64,000 nucleotides of DNA from Chytridium lagenaria (taxonomy: Eukaryota; Chytridiomycota; Chytridiomycetes; Chytridiales; Chytridiaceae): contig JAHLKC010000031.1 of the NCBI GenBank assembly GCA_025449115.1, positions 1 through 64,000 on the forward strand, read 5' to 3'. A program made the position numbers and the translations under genes. The notes under the pieces were generated by a model. It did no database searches. It had not been told where the DNA came from and saw only the letters and a program-made list of their open reading frames with translations. Shown here piece by piece: positions 34,806 to 49,273 of the stretch (the first letter of the stretch is position 1; every line of letters starts with the position of its first letter).

Positions 34806-36082
34806 ATGGCGGAGGTTGAGGAGTCCCTTTCAATCCTACTCGCAAAGTTTGACCCAAAGGAGCATGAACTTGAACGTGCAAAGACGTCCCTTTCGCAGCT
34901 GTGCAAGCATCTGCGGATGCATCGCGTTTGGCATGCCATATTCTTATAGCGAGGCTCGCCGATCATAACTCAAAGACGAGGTACAAGGTCGTGATGTCGT
35001 GGACATGCTGTTTTTGCACACCCATCACTTTCCGGTTGGTGTTTCTGCGCAAGTTCCATCAATTTGCGCAGCTGTCTTGTGGGATACAGGACCACCGGTT
35101 GCCAGAGCCTAAGGAATTTGCTACAAAGTGTCGCGAGGCAGCTTTGAGTGCGATCCGAAGATGGAACGAAAAGTAGGCGAATACTACAAGCAGGTAAGGA
35201 ATCCTTTTCAAATAAAGACATCGTATTAATGACTTGAATAAGCTGGACGTTGGATATAATTACATGCTGGACCGCGTAAAAATCGATTTTTCCGGATCAT
35301 CGAATTTTAAAGGAAATCTGGATCCTGAGCTTCACGAAAAGGTGGGTATCGTCGCAATATAAGTATATCTAAAGCTTCGATTCGGTAAATATAGAAAAGG
35401 TTAGAAGGTGTCCGTAAGCAAATCTTTGAAGCAACGACGCGCGAAGTTGAAGAGGAGCTTCACGGCATTTTTAAGAATGTAAACGAGATGGTTTGTTAAA
35501 GAAGTGGAGCGATTAAACGACTTACATGAATGTCGCAGTGGTCTCTCATCGAAATCTTGGACATTACTGTCGCAGCATCACTAAGAACTTTAACATTGTC
35601 TATGGACAATGATCTCGCGTCAATAGCTAGGCGGCACGGAATGGCCATCACAGATTACAAGAGGCGAAATCTGGGCAGGATAGGGTACTTCCCGTCGAAG
35701 GAGAAGAGAATAAAATTATTTTTGATACGATTCGGAATGCGTCAAGCTTTTGGTAACAAAGCATATGCCTTTACTCGAAAAGTGGCAGAGGTCCATTTTC
35801 AAATTGGATGAGAATGTGGTGAGTGTGTTTTTAAAGTGTTTTCATGTGCTAAATGTCTCTTCTCTCTTCGATAATCTTGTCTAGCCAAAGAGTGCAGGTA
35901 AGTGCTTTTTATATTATATATTCGGATCATGTCGTAACATTTGAACGAAAGATCCCTTCGAATTGCCATGGGTCTTAAAGGCTTTCTTAGTGATGCAAGG
36001 GAACAAGCAGTGATTGTTGTCGCGCAGTATTGCCTCCATTAGAGAGGAAGAATTTGGCGATGAGGACTTCGAGGAGGTGTGA
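34806..36082 (+). CDS. UVSSA-like protein (UV-stimulated scaffold protein A, N-terminal region)
   Basis: ATG at 34806 (MAEVEESLSILLAKFDPKEH). A helical domain follows: VDMLFLHTHHF, then LPEPKEFATKCREAALSAIR with RWNEK, then YKQLDVGYNYMLDRVKIDF. The order and wording match the VHS-like N-terminal domain of UVSSA, which recruits TFIIH/USP7 to stalled RNA polymerase II in transcription-coupled repair. A charged exon follows (QIFEATTREVEEELHGIFK), then LVTKHMPLLEKWQRSIFKL. The end reads REEEFGDEDFEEV and TGA at 36080-36082. I do not see the C-terminal zinc finger of animal UVSSA. Frame slips occur near 34975, 35170 and 35500-35760. Another VHS/ENTH-type protein is the main alternative. Confidence 0.5.
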
Positions 36083-36259
36083 TGTAAACTATCGCTTTGT
36101 GAAAACCTTGCACAGTAATATAATTTCCCCAATTTGACGACGATAAACTTCATATTGGTATATTTACCTACATTAATACACAATATTGAGCTTTCCATGC
36201 TCATGCTTCAAAACGCAAACGAATCCCTCCTTCTAGACTTTATGGCTGGTCATCTCCAA

Positions 36260-39200
36260 TTACTGTGACCGCCTTGGCCTATCTTCCCCATACTGAGGCT
36301 TTCTTTCCTCCTCCACCTCCTCAATGACTGCCTGAGAAATCTTCCGTGGCGGTCGCACCTTTGGCTCCTGATCCGATTTTGAGATCTTCCTTGGCGATGA
36401 AGCTTCTTCACACACCACAGTTGCGAAACCCTTCTTCCAGGCAAAATTGGGAGCTGCGTGTGCTCCGATGCCCTCCTCCTACTCCCATCGCTCATATCTC
36501 CTGATCTCCGTTCCGCCTGCTGACGTTCTTCTGCAGCCTCACGCTTAGCCCTCAACCTCTCCTCCCTCGCGAGGCGTACTTCTCTTTGTATCTCATCTCG
36601 GGCTTCTCTTAAAGTGTAGCTTGTGAAGACTGTCGACGTTTAACGACCTCGCCTATGGAGGAAGGAATGTCTTTTGGTAAATTTGCCGTAGAGTGTTTTC
36701 GACGTGGAGCGTCTATTGTGCGGGAGTCGTCCGCTTGAAGTGAGGCAGAGGGATTTCGGCGGGAGGATAGAGAGTCGGATGCGTCTGACGAAGGGAGAAT
36801 GAGTGCTTTCTGTGTTTATGTTTCGGCGTCTTTTCTTAAGTGGAGGAGGTGGTAAAGAATCGTTGCTACTAACGACGAGGTGTCGGTTGAAGATATTTCT
36901 TGGGGAGGTGGTTGATATCTAATGATGATAAATCATCCTAGTAAGATATTGTGCTGCAGTAAGATAGAAAAAGTTGAAAGAAGCATTGCGACCCACCTTT
37001 TCACTTTTTTCGTTCGCCGATGTTGTCTAGACGGTAGCCTTACTTCTTTAGTCTCCTCAACTAGTTTGGCGACTGGCTCCGCTACTGGAGACACAGCTCT
37101 AGATCTCCTTCTTACTTCAACCTTTACCTCTTCCTCTGCAACGACCTGGCCACCACTGCTTGCCCCTCCTCTGTCTCCTCTGAAACATCATCCATCTCTT
37201 AGTCCTATGATGCCTCTTCCTTTATCCACCTTCTCCCACCTCTTCTTCCCCAGCCGATAAAGACTTCTCCTTCCCCTTCCAACACTGACCCTGCGCTCAT
37301 TATAGCCCCACCGTCGCTCTCCGTTGCCGAACAATCCCATCTCCTGCAACCATCATTCGTTCCGTTAGACTCTTCAATCTCTCTGCTCCCAGCCTCATCT
37401 CCCTTCCTCCGCTCTTTGTACCGCCATCTAGCCTCGTGAGTTCGTTTGGCAGAGACTCTAGGATCTCGCTGGAGGTAGTGCCGCCTCTTGCGAGTAGATC
37501 GCGTTGGACGTTGGAGATTTGTTCAAGAAGATGGACACGACGTGATGTCGTGTCAAGTTCTCGTTGCTTTTGCTCAGGGTAGCGGTAGAAAGAGTGAAGT
37601 TCAGATCAAGGTCCAGGTCTTGCAGTATGTGAGATCAGTGTTATGGCAATTTCGAGTGTTAACTTACTGTCCATATGAAGAAAATGGGAGCGGATAAGGA
37701 GGTCTAAATATTGCCGACTGCGCTTGTCTAGCGACCTGGGTAGAGTCTAACAATGTCGACGACATTAATTCAAATAAACACGATTCATCAGAAAACCGCG
37801 CCGGAAAAATCCTTTCTTGTGAATAAAAACCAACCTGCTGCATACTAAGAATCTTCTCTTCCAGCTCCCTCACAGCTTCCACCCAACTATTCTTTTCTGC
37901 CTCCTTTGTTCCTCTCTCCGCCCTCAATCTCTCAATCTCCGCCTTGCCCTCTCCGTCCCCTTTTTCCAACCTTCCCAACTCCTCCACAACCTCGGCAACC
38001 GCTCATCCGCCGCAACAACTTGTTCCCTCGCCTCAATTTGCTCCCCAAACAGTGCATCCAGCGCCGCAGCAACTTCTGTGAACATTGAGTTCTCTTTAGG
38101 CGATCGGACGCTTGATCTACGGCGATGATGGTGGTCATTGTCGTTGATACTGGCGGCGCGGAGGAGAGGTGGCGGGGTAGGGTCGGAGGATGTTGAACTA
38201 GTCAATTTGCTTCGAAGATTGCCGATTTCGGCTTGAAGTTGGTGGAGGGTGACGTTGTAGGGGTCGTATTTGTGGACGACTTGTTGGGAAACCTAGTAAA
38301 AGCATGAGAGGAGGGCAAATACTTTCAGTAAATTTTAAAATATAGAAACCTTGGTTTTTATTGACCGCGCTCGGCTAGCATATTTCAACGTATTCATAGT
38401 TTCCTCGAAGTTGGAAGCTGCTGGGCTAATATTCGCAATCATAACTGTCCTGCAGTTACCACCCAATGAATCCTTTACAAAAAATTAATATTAATCAATT
38501 TGCGTTATCATCTGGACAGTAACAAAGTGTGGAAGGAAGTTACCCTACCTTGAGCAATCTTGTAAGCTTACTGTCCCTAAAATTCACATACTTTGCTTTC
38601 TTCCCACTTTCTCCCAAAGCGTTGATGCAATTTCCAAGGGCAAGTAGCGATCGATTAATATTTGCGCCTTCGATCATGCGCATTCCACGATTCTTTGTGT
38701 CGGCAGCTCGCTCTAAAAGTCATTTACGTTAGATGACGTAAGCTCAATATAGTATACCTGAACCAGCCAGGTCGATCATAGACAACTTTCCGAACCGCTC
38801 GGTGGTGTGGCCATCTTTCGAATCTTCCCGATGGCCGACTAAAACCTAATATCCGCCATAATAGATATTCAAATTAAATAACGTACGAAAAAAATTACAA
38901 ATCAGGAAACTCGTAAAGAATACACATGTATTTTACCTGCAAAACCGCATGACTCCTACTCGACACCTCATTCGCCCCCGTTGCCTCCTGCGTCCTCATC
39001 CGATTTCCCTTCCTCAACCATCCCATAACCTCATCCGCACTTTTCGCCGCCACAGTCGTGATCCCAGCTACAACAACCCCATGTGAAGCATCCTCCCTTA
39101 GATCCAGGTAATCAGCGCGGCCAGCGAGGAGATCCCGAATGTTTTCATTGTAGATTTCTAGGTAGGAGAGAGTGACCTCGAATTGAGAGGGTTGCGGGAT

Positions 39201-40150
39201 GAGGAGATTTGATGAAAGAGATGGCCGAGCGTGTTGGACATGATCCCAGGGTTGGATTCGGTGCCGAGCATGGTGAAGGTTTTTCCGGCACCCGTTGCGC
39301 CTGTTAAAGAACAGCAAATTCGTATTAATCAAAACAAACAAAACCAATTTATTATAAGCAAATAGACTGAAGGGTATCAAAATAGCAGTTAAAATTATAT
39401 TTACCGTACGCAAACACTGTCGCGTTATACCCTTTCAACACTGTCGGCACAAGGCATTTTGTCGTATTGTCAAATACCTCCCCCTGCTCCGAAACCTCCG
39501 AAAAAACATGGTCAAACGCGTAAAGCTTTTCCCTTGGCCGATCCTGCCGCAAAACATCGCCAGGGTCTTCACTTGGGTCAATAATAAGGACAGTCTACCA
39601 GTTTGCCAATGTAAGAGAATATTTTTAGGCAAGCGCGGTGGAATTTGTACATGAAAGGCGAGTAAAGACTACAAACCTGCAAATCAACAGCCTGAGCAAT
39701 GACCGCCTGTCCTTCTCTTCCAAGCTCTCTGTTGGATATTGGTCTTATCCGAACCGCCACCTAATTATATTTTACGTTGTTAAACAATTACCTCAGCGGA
39801 GTTTCAAATCTGCGATAAACTCACCACCAATCTTGCAGTGTTCCCATCCTCGACGACGCCCGCTGCATCAATTTCTTCCATCCACGAAGGAGGGCTAGCA
39901 GACGCTCCGTGAATGGGGAGCGTCGTACCGGGATCTTTATGATATCCTTTCCCCACAGCCGCTGCAATCTCAAAAGGGTGTTGTATATCCAGACGCCCTC
40001 GTCTAGCAGAGGTCTCTCTCCTTCAGATCCTGCTGATAGGAAGAACCGGCTGCTTTGTATGAGTCCGTCGTCTGCTGTGAATGTCGTAGTGGTGCGTGCC
40101 CAAGGATGGTGCTGATTTCCATCCCTTTTTAAAAGATTTGCATTGGCCAT
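36260..40150 (-). CDS. kinesin-8 motor, KIF19-like
   Basis: ATG at 40150 ([16 protein letters not shown]). The motor starts near 39770 ([17 protein letters not shown]), then [14 protein letters not shown] and [10 protein letters not shown]. The P-loop lies in the next exon ([15 protein letters not shown], about 39300-39260). [13 protein letters not shown] and [20 protein letters not shown] follow, then switch I ([13 protein letters not shown]), switch II ([10 protein letters not shown]) and [32 protein letters not shown]. These runs fit KIF19/kinesin-8 better than other kinesins I can recall. The family walks to plus ends, depolymerises microtubules and limits cilium length in animals. The tail (about 38350-36260) has coiled coil ([18 protein letters not shown]), Ser/Pro-rich and basic parts. 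Its last exon ends [14 protein letters not shown] and TAA at 36260. Tail exons are uncertain. Confidence 0.85.
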
Positions 40151-40379
40151 CCTTTAGCTTCATCCATGCTGTACTTATCCATCCACCATGTCGCGAGGGT
40201 TATGCCTGCCTGATGAGATGCACCAAGCTTAGGAGATTACTTTACTTTCATCCGTATTCCTTCTTGCTAGCGGCTTACCATATAGATTTTTTGCGCTGCG
40301 CTCCTTGATCTCGAGAAGTGCTGACATTTTTGTGCAGTATGAATACACCTGTTTCTTTGACAAGAACTTTATTTCGTAT

Positions 40380-42733
40380 TCAAACATCGTCTTCGTAATC
40401 CTCGAATCCAGGAGACGCTCTCCTCATCTCCTTTATCATCGACACAAGGTACCCCCTCACCTCCGGCTTACCAATCCCCATCTCCTCTAATTTTCATCAT
40501 GCACATCAACAAAGCCGGTCCATCAATCGAATAATCTATGAGTGATAAAAAAAAGTTACGATCAACAAAATAAGAAAAACAAAACTTCAGGCCACTACCC
40601 ATACCTGCAAACAGCTGTACATCCTCCTGCGATAATCCATTCAGGGAAAGATAATGCAACACGATCCCTATATTCCAAGCTCTTACATCCTCCTCTGCCG
40701 CTTCCGACAAATCTCTCTCCCAGTCATCCCACCGGCTTTCGTAAGGTTCGCGTGGTGATAGAATTGAAGAATAATTTGAATCGATCTTCACGTTCTAAAG
40801 TCGCGGGAGCGATGAGCGCGCTAGTAAATACATATGTGGTCGCTGTACGGTGGTTTTTCGGCGGGCGCTGAGATGCAACGGAGTCATACCGGGGCAGGCG
40901 GGGTTGCGGTGTACCGAGGTATTGGGTTAGTGTAGGGATCTGCGGGGAAAAGTTAGATCGAATGCGGAAGTATCAGATCCTGTCGTAGCGCTGTCATAGT
41001 GCGAGTGGGACTTCCGCCGGTCTTCGACGGTTTCTCGTCAATGGAATCTCTCCATTTGACTCTCCGTAGTGACATTCCTCGGCAGAGGATCAGGGTACCC
41101 ATCATTTTTCAAAAACGAATCTGCAGTTGCTACACACGTAAACTCTGCTGGCTCGCACTCGATCCCCTATTTTTCTCTACGGAATCCGTGCCTCTGCAAC
41201 CGAGATTTCACTCATCATCGCGTAACTCCCTGGGACATTTCCCACTCGTGTTGAGCTCTCGACCGTTTCGATCCCAAGGATTTGCGAGTAAAGTATCCAG
41301 GATTTTTTCGCCCATAGCAATAGATGAAGAGGAAGATAAGATTTATGACGGTGAGGACGGAAACGACGGCGATGATGATGGTGGTGGTATTATCTTTTTT
41401 TGGTGGTGGCGTAAAGTCATCTGGGAGGTTCACACATTCAGAGAGTTTTTTTTGAGGTATTATGAAGACGTTTTGGCTGCAATATGTTAAATAAGTCATA
41501 AGGATTATCAAGAATATTGTGATTTTGGGCAAGCTTACTTTTGGTTTTGCTTTTGTGTCAGGTTAGCGGGGATGGTTGAGAAACAATTCAAGGTCAAATC
41601 GCTATTAGTTATAATGAATCAGCTTATGTGCTTAAAGATGCTCAAGCTCTTACAGTTTTGGGACGGATGTGAGATGATCGGGTATTGAGCCGAAAAATCT
41701 ATTTGACGATATTGACCTATGGTGTAAAGGGATAGTGGAATCAGGATGACTGATGAAAAGTACATGCACTTCAAAAAGAAAATGCAATCAATAAAAACAT
41801 AAAATCTTTCAAGCTTGAGAGTCCAGCAATCGAAGAGAGATTCCCAGAGAGATTGTTTTGATGTAAATACCTATAAGACGTGAATAAATTATGAACGCGG
41901 AGGAATAGAACCAAAAAATGTATGCGTACGTACAGTGATTGAAGATTTGTTAAGCCATCAAAACTCAAAGGTAAATGACCAGTGAAGTTGTTCCGCTCGA
42001 GTTGTCTTTTTTCAAGAAAAACCAAAGAGGTCAGAACCCACTACTTTCGCGGCAGAACACCATATGCATGACGGTACTCACAATGTTTTCAACCCTTTCA
42101 GTGCTCCAAGGCTTGCAGGTATCTGTCCAGTTAAGGAGCAATTCGAACATGCACTATGATTAAAAAAACAGCAAGAAGTTAAACAATCCAGCCGAAAAGA
42201 CGAAGGGATGCTCACAACTCCTCCAGCCCTTCCAACGATCCAATTGTATCTGGTACGGATGAGTTCGAGAACCGATTGTCGCTGAGATTCCTATAAAGCA
42301 ACGAGATGATGAATAAGTATATTACAGTAAATAGGCAAAGTCCGGATCTTACAATACTTTAAGCGACTTAAACTGAATGATCCACTCAGGGAATGATCCT
42401 AGTAGATTGCGTCCCATCAACTCTCTGTAACATAGCCAAAGTCAATGTTAGAATCACCAACAACCAACAAACCATGCGTATCCCATCGTTCACGCATCAC
42501 CAAGAAGTGTAAAACACAAATCCCCTCCAAGAGCAGGCCGATAAAAGTTCAGATTTATGAGATACTCACAATCCAACGATCTTCTCCAACTTGGTACTGC
42601 AGGTGACTCCAGGGAATAAACAACAAGATTCAGCTGGAATGTAGTTCAATGCCTCATGCAACGCCGTGCAGTCCTCCATGATGGCTCTTTCCACAGTTTC
42701 CAGCCCCTCATCATCGTCCGTCATTCGCCACAT
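40380..42733 (-). CDS. LRR receptor-like membrane protein with cytoplasmic SAM domain
   Basis: Exons correspond one by one to leucine-rich repeats. There is an LRR N-cap with CC (NYIPAESCCLFPGVTC, 42640). Then LLGSFPEWIIQFKSLKVL, RFSNSSVPDTIGSLEGL, LTGQIPASLGALKGLKTL, NNFTGHLPLSFDGLTNLQSL, NNLSGNLSSIAGLSSLKDF and RFFGSIPDHLTSVPKL follow. A juxtamembrane CVNLPDDFTPPPKK and a strong single transmembrane helix (TIIIAVVSVLTVINLIFLFI, 41370-41310) follow. The cytoplasmic part is about 200 poorly conserved residues, then a SAM-like domain (WNIGIVLHYLSLNGLSQEDV, SIDGPALL and GIGKPEVRGYLVSMI), stop TGA at 40380. So it resembles plant-type LRR receptors, with SAM in place of the kinase. The signal peptide was not located; it may lie in an exon upstream of 42733. 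Several frame slips occur between 41280 and 40800. Confidence 0.7.
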
Positions 42734-43950
42734 CGTATCAATCAGAACGGATGCGTGCGCTCGAATGTGAGTGAAGTTTGTTTTAGAAAGTTCTCAGGAG
42801 GGGGCAGGTCTAAAATTCAAAGCCTCCCTTCACTTAAATTTATTTTGCTCAAAGAGACAACACCACGCCGCCATGTGTTTAGCCAATACGCGCAAACTGC
42901 ACGCATCAGGCATATTACCCCCGGCGGCAGAGAACACTCAAGTATTAAAGCATCACATTATTGTATGTACTAGAATCTTTCCTATAATTCTAAGCAACAT
43001 CAACAAACTTAAACCAATATATCTCTACAAGCTCCAGTCTATCCCGGCCGACCCGTCACAAAACATATGGTCCGCAACCTCCAATGTGTCTAATACGCTC
43101 GATTCGTTTCGAAGATGAGTGAGCTCGGCATATCTTGGATGCACCGCTTCGTTCCTTGGTTGACTTGCTATGGATCGTTGGCTAAACCAATGGAATACCG
43201 AGACGTTTAGGCACAATGGACATTGCGTTTTTAGGGGCCGGCCGGGTGTTGTGATATTTCTGCACATGAAGGATGCACGACGGAGGCTGCAGTGCGTCTG
43301 GCAGCATTACATGGCATCTTGAAATTCTCCAATTCTTACTTAAGAACAGAAACTGGGCCTGTATGTACAAAATGGCCTTGCATGTGAACAGCCGTTGGCG
43401 GCGGGAGGATGCACTAGATTTTAATGAGCGGTCCGGTATACTACGGAGTTTTTCTTTTTTCGAGCTTCCCATTAACTTGACAGTGTAAAGAAGTACGCGT
43501 AAAAAGATAACAAGTCTTGTGAGCAGAGTCAGCTTGTTTACTTCACAAAGGGTCGAATCTCTACATTATTAAGCTGAAACTGAAGCGCGTACAAATCGGA
43601 AACTCAAATTGGTAAAAGATTTTTAGAGGGTACCCATCGAACTCATTCTATCCCTCGGACACGAGGTTTACGTAGAGGTGTTTATCCGTCACTTCACCCC
43701 TAGTTGACGTTGTGGTTTGATGGTATCCGGCGGATGTAGCTCTCTGTCAGAGTCTACATCTGGCATCTTTTGGAAAAGTTGTCTCTACGCCACTCACTTA
43801 ATCACACCGATAAGAGCGCATGCACTAACAAACATTCCTCCTCTCATCCATACACAACAGTTCAAGCCATATAGCCTACACCAGCAACTCACAAAATACT
43901 CCTATACACCTCACCCTTCTCTCCACCTTCCTTATCTCCCCTCACCCCCT
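42734..43950. other. intergenic, possible 5' exons of LRR gene
   Basis: No confident gene. A signal-peptide exon of the LRR gene may lie here leftward, but I could not choose one. Rightward frames from 43717 are Ser/Pro/His-rich and only their 3' part overlaps the lipid-binding gene. Confidence 0.4.
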
Positions 43951-44501
43951 CAGCTTCTCCGCTCCACGCAACAGTCTCCAATTCCCCATCTTTCAACTCC
44001 ACAACACAACTTTCGACGCAGCGTCACCACTGCGCCTCCCCACCGACATCTTCACCCCGCAACGCATCACCCCTCCCCTGACCCTCCTAAACCCGTCAAC
44101 CTCTCACTGTTAAGTTATCGGTGAACTCAGCGAAGACGTTTGCCGTTTACATTGATGTGACGGTCAAGCTTGGAGTGATAAAGCTGTTGACAGAAATTGG
44201 ATTGTGTGAAGAGATTAAGGCGATTGATAGAGAGTGTCCGTTAAAGAGACATCAGGAGTGTGCATACTTGGATATTCCCAGGGAGGTGCCCCGGTGAGTG
44301 TTCTTCTTTTCTCATCTAATCTCGCTCCTTACTTTTTGTAACTAAAATGCTTTGCTTTTTTTATATTGCAGGCAAGTACAGTATCAGCGTGACGCCTTCA
44401 ACGCTAACGGAAACCTCTCACTTGTCTCCGCATCTATTCAGGATGTATTAGTTAAAAGATTAATCATCTGCTCCGTCCTATTTCCTCTCTTTATTCTCTA
44501 G
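43951..44501 (+). CDS. ML-domain lipid-binding protein (NPC2 / PG-PI transfer type)
   Basis: The recognisable core is FAVYIDVTVKLGVIKLLTEI, then LCEEIKAIDRECPLKRHQ and YLDIPREVPR, followed after an intron by GKYSISV, then AFNANGNLSLVSAS. This is the strand order and cysteine layout of NPC2/PG-PI-TP proteins (CP-x-K near the middle, IP-x-x-VP-x-GKY near the end). The family binds sterols or phospholipids and is secreted or lysosomal/vacuolar. A frame slip lies near 44110 and another near 44375. The start is not fixed. A hydrophobic stretch upstream (LLSTFLISP, about 43915) could be part of the signal peptide. The C-terminus ends at TAG 44499-44501. Confidence 0.6.
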
Positions 44502-44684
44502 TTTGTTTGTTGATCTACGGAGAAAATACCCTTTTTCTGTGCCCTAATTCCCCTTTGCTATTTGCCCTACAAACCTATACTGTTATCTCGACCGTCTTTT
44601 TCGACCCCACAATAAAAAACACTTTCAACAAAGATGTGAGCTTCTAACCATGTTTTTGATTGTATCATGAACAGATTTTTAGAC

Positions 44685-46281
44685 TCAACCCATCTTTTTA
44701 TTATCTATTATACTCTCCGGCTTGGCTCCCTCCCAACAAATTCTGTACACCTGTGTGAACAACGGATACTCCTCTGTGCATCCTTTTGCTTTCAGGATCT
44801 CATACACCTCTTTCGACGTTTGCGGACCTTGGAGCTTCTGACCGTTTAAAAGCTCTGCCTCGAGTTCCGTAAAAGATTTACCGGTTGTCACATGCGCAGC
44901 AGCGAGGCCACGATTACGGCCACCAAGACACGTGGTGATGACCTTTACAACGTTACTTACAAACAGACAAAAAGGATACTCACATCAGCAACCCCACAAC
45001 TTTCAAAAAAGGTTTCATCTTTAACACTTTTGTAAAAGGATTTTGCAAATTTCCGCATCTCCATCATCCCGATTCGCATGATGGCGGCTTTGGTGTTGTC
45101 TCCGTATTTTAATCCGTCGACGAGTCCTGCGGCGACGCCAACAATGTTTTTAAGGGCACCGCAAAGTTCAACACCAGCGACATCATCTAAAAGACGGAAA
45201 GTTCTTAGGTTAGAATTGCGTGATAAGCAAATTGGAAATAGTAGCATAGATTCAAAAACGGCAATAAAAACAAAATGGCCGCGTAGGTTTTATGAACAAA
45301 ACGAATCAACGCCAAAACGGACAATAGCAAAAAGAAAGCACCACCCACCTATAACTGCACCCTAAAATACTTTGTCCTAAACACCTTCTTCCACTCCTCT
45401 CCAACCCTCTTATCTCCACACCAACGGTAGCCTCACAAAACCGTTCCTCCGCCACCTCTGCCGCAATATTCGCACCCATCAGAACCGAACAATCCACACC
45501 CAGATTCCTTTGTATCATATCAGAAATCAACTCGATATCACCGTCATGAAAGTTCACACCCTTTGTGAGCGAGATGGCGTGAACGCTGGACGCAATGTGA
45601 GGGGTTAAAGTACGGGTTGTGGAGGGGATGAACTAAGGGTTAAATTGAGAAGGAAATTGCGGGTGTACCTGGTGGGGAAGGACAAAGATGATGTGGGTGG
45701 CGTTTTGGGTGGTTGAGAGGAGGTCTGGATCTGCGATGATGTTGGAGGGGAGTTTCACACCTGGAACTAAAAATACAAGAGTCCGCGTCAACCCTCATTC
45801 AAACTTACAAGGCACTTACGATATTTCACGTTCTCATGTTTTTCGTTGATGAGTTCAGAGAGGTTCCTTCCATCGACTTTTTCTTCAAACACCCACTAAA
45901 AAAAAAGCTGTCAAGCAACAAAAAAAACTATCTTTTTACCATCCGGACTTGAGGATCGAAATCTGGTAATGCGACGATATTCGTTCCAACGATTTTGGAA
46001 ATGACGCTACCCCAGTTGCCGCTCCCAATTCTAACTCTGTTTTAGACATAGTTATGACGATGGGGGCACGCTTACATGCATACTTTGTGTTTAGGAACGG
46101 TCATGGTTGTGGTAGGTGGTTGTATGCTGCTGAATGACTGACGTTGAGAGGCATATGGAGCGTAGCGTGCGATGCGTGACAGTGGAGTGAGAGTGAGATG
46201 ATGACGGTGCGAACAAAATGAAAGACGAATCAAGTTTATCGATGCGTCATGGACAGTTGATGCAAGGCTTTGACGAAACAT
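44685..46281 (-). CDS. glycerol-3-phosphate dehydrogenase (NAD+)
   Basis: Reduces dihydroxyacetone phosphate to glycerol 3-phosphate. Seen motifs: the nucleotide loop [16 protein letters not shown] (46030), FVLPHQ, ISLTKGV with the conserved Lys, [20 protein letters not shown] with the catalytic Lys, and [18 protein letters not shown]. The C-terminal exon gives [20 protein letters not shown] and stop at 44685. Two starts are possible. The ATG at 46108 (MTVPKHKV) gives the cytosolic length. The in-frame ATG at 46281 adds 58 residues rich in Arg/Ser/His without acidic clusters, resembling a mitochondrial or other targeting sequence. Five or more introns. The gene lies directly downstream of glycerol kinase on the same strand, about 215 bp apart. 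Confidence 0.88.
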
Positions 46282-46495
46282 TCTTTCAGGTGCGACATTT
46301 GTGTTTTTTTTGCTATGCCTCTTTTGAACCCTTGCCCAAGTCGGAACTCACGACTCCACATGCCATCGTATGCTCGATACGGGAGTAAACGATGGTCCGC
46401 GACATACGAAATCAATAAGACTGTTCTAGAAATTACTTTATTATTCTGCCCAAATTCTTCCTCATCCATTGTCCATATAAGCAGACCACCAATAT

Positions 46496-48633
<2,138 letters not shown>

Positions 48634-49273
48634 GAATGCCTGTACTCCAACGAGGGGATGAACTTGGGAAGTGCTGATAAAGCTCTTAAAGTGGCTTGTA
48701 CGAACTTTTGGGAAGTGTCGGAAAGAACGCTGATGAGCTTGGAGAGACGATGGAGGCGAGAAGTGGAAGCTGCGGAAGAGAGTCTGTCGAGGGATGAGAG
48801 GTGGACGGCAACAGCACCGTGAGATTAGCGTCCCTGGGGTGATGAGGGACAGAATGACTGAAGGGATGGTGATCAAGTTTTTGTGACGTCAAGCGTGACT
48901 CAAAAATGCAGACCGTGACCCAAAATGCTGACCATGACATTCACGTAAACACGGCGCGAACGGGGAAAACAAGAATACGCTCGACTTCCTGATGCAACGT
49001 AAGGACATTGCAAGTACAGCGGAAATAGCTCGAAAACGTCTTGCTACAAACATTCTTTACTTAAAAAAGGATTGGCTTCAAACAAGTAGGAAAAAAAGGG
49101 AAAAAGAGGAAACCCATAACAGAGGTCAATGACACGTTCATGCAAAAAAAAAAAGGAATAAGTAAACAGAAATAAACAAAAAACAATGGGCATAATTCAC
49201 AGCCCTTAACCAAAACGAAACTCTCCATTAACAAACTCCATCAACATCATCATACATGTTTAGCGGGGGATAA
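48634..49273. other. intergenic, 5' region of glycerol kinase and 3' region of HSP60
   Basis: The part next to 48876 is an in-frame extension of glycerol kinase. The rest, with A runs near 49085-49160, shows no gene. Confidence 0.5.

Noticed and set aside
36250..36555. Leftward Arg-rich frame as a separate gene
   Set aside because: The adjacent frame gives the better kinesin tail ending [14 protein letters not shown].
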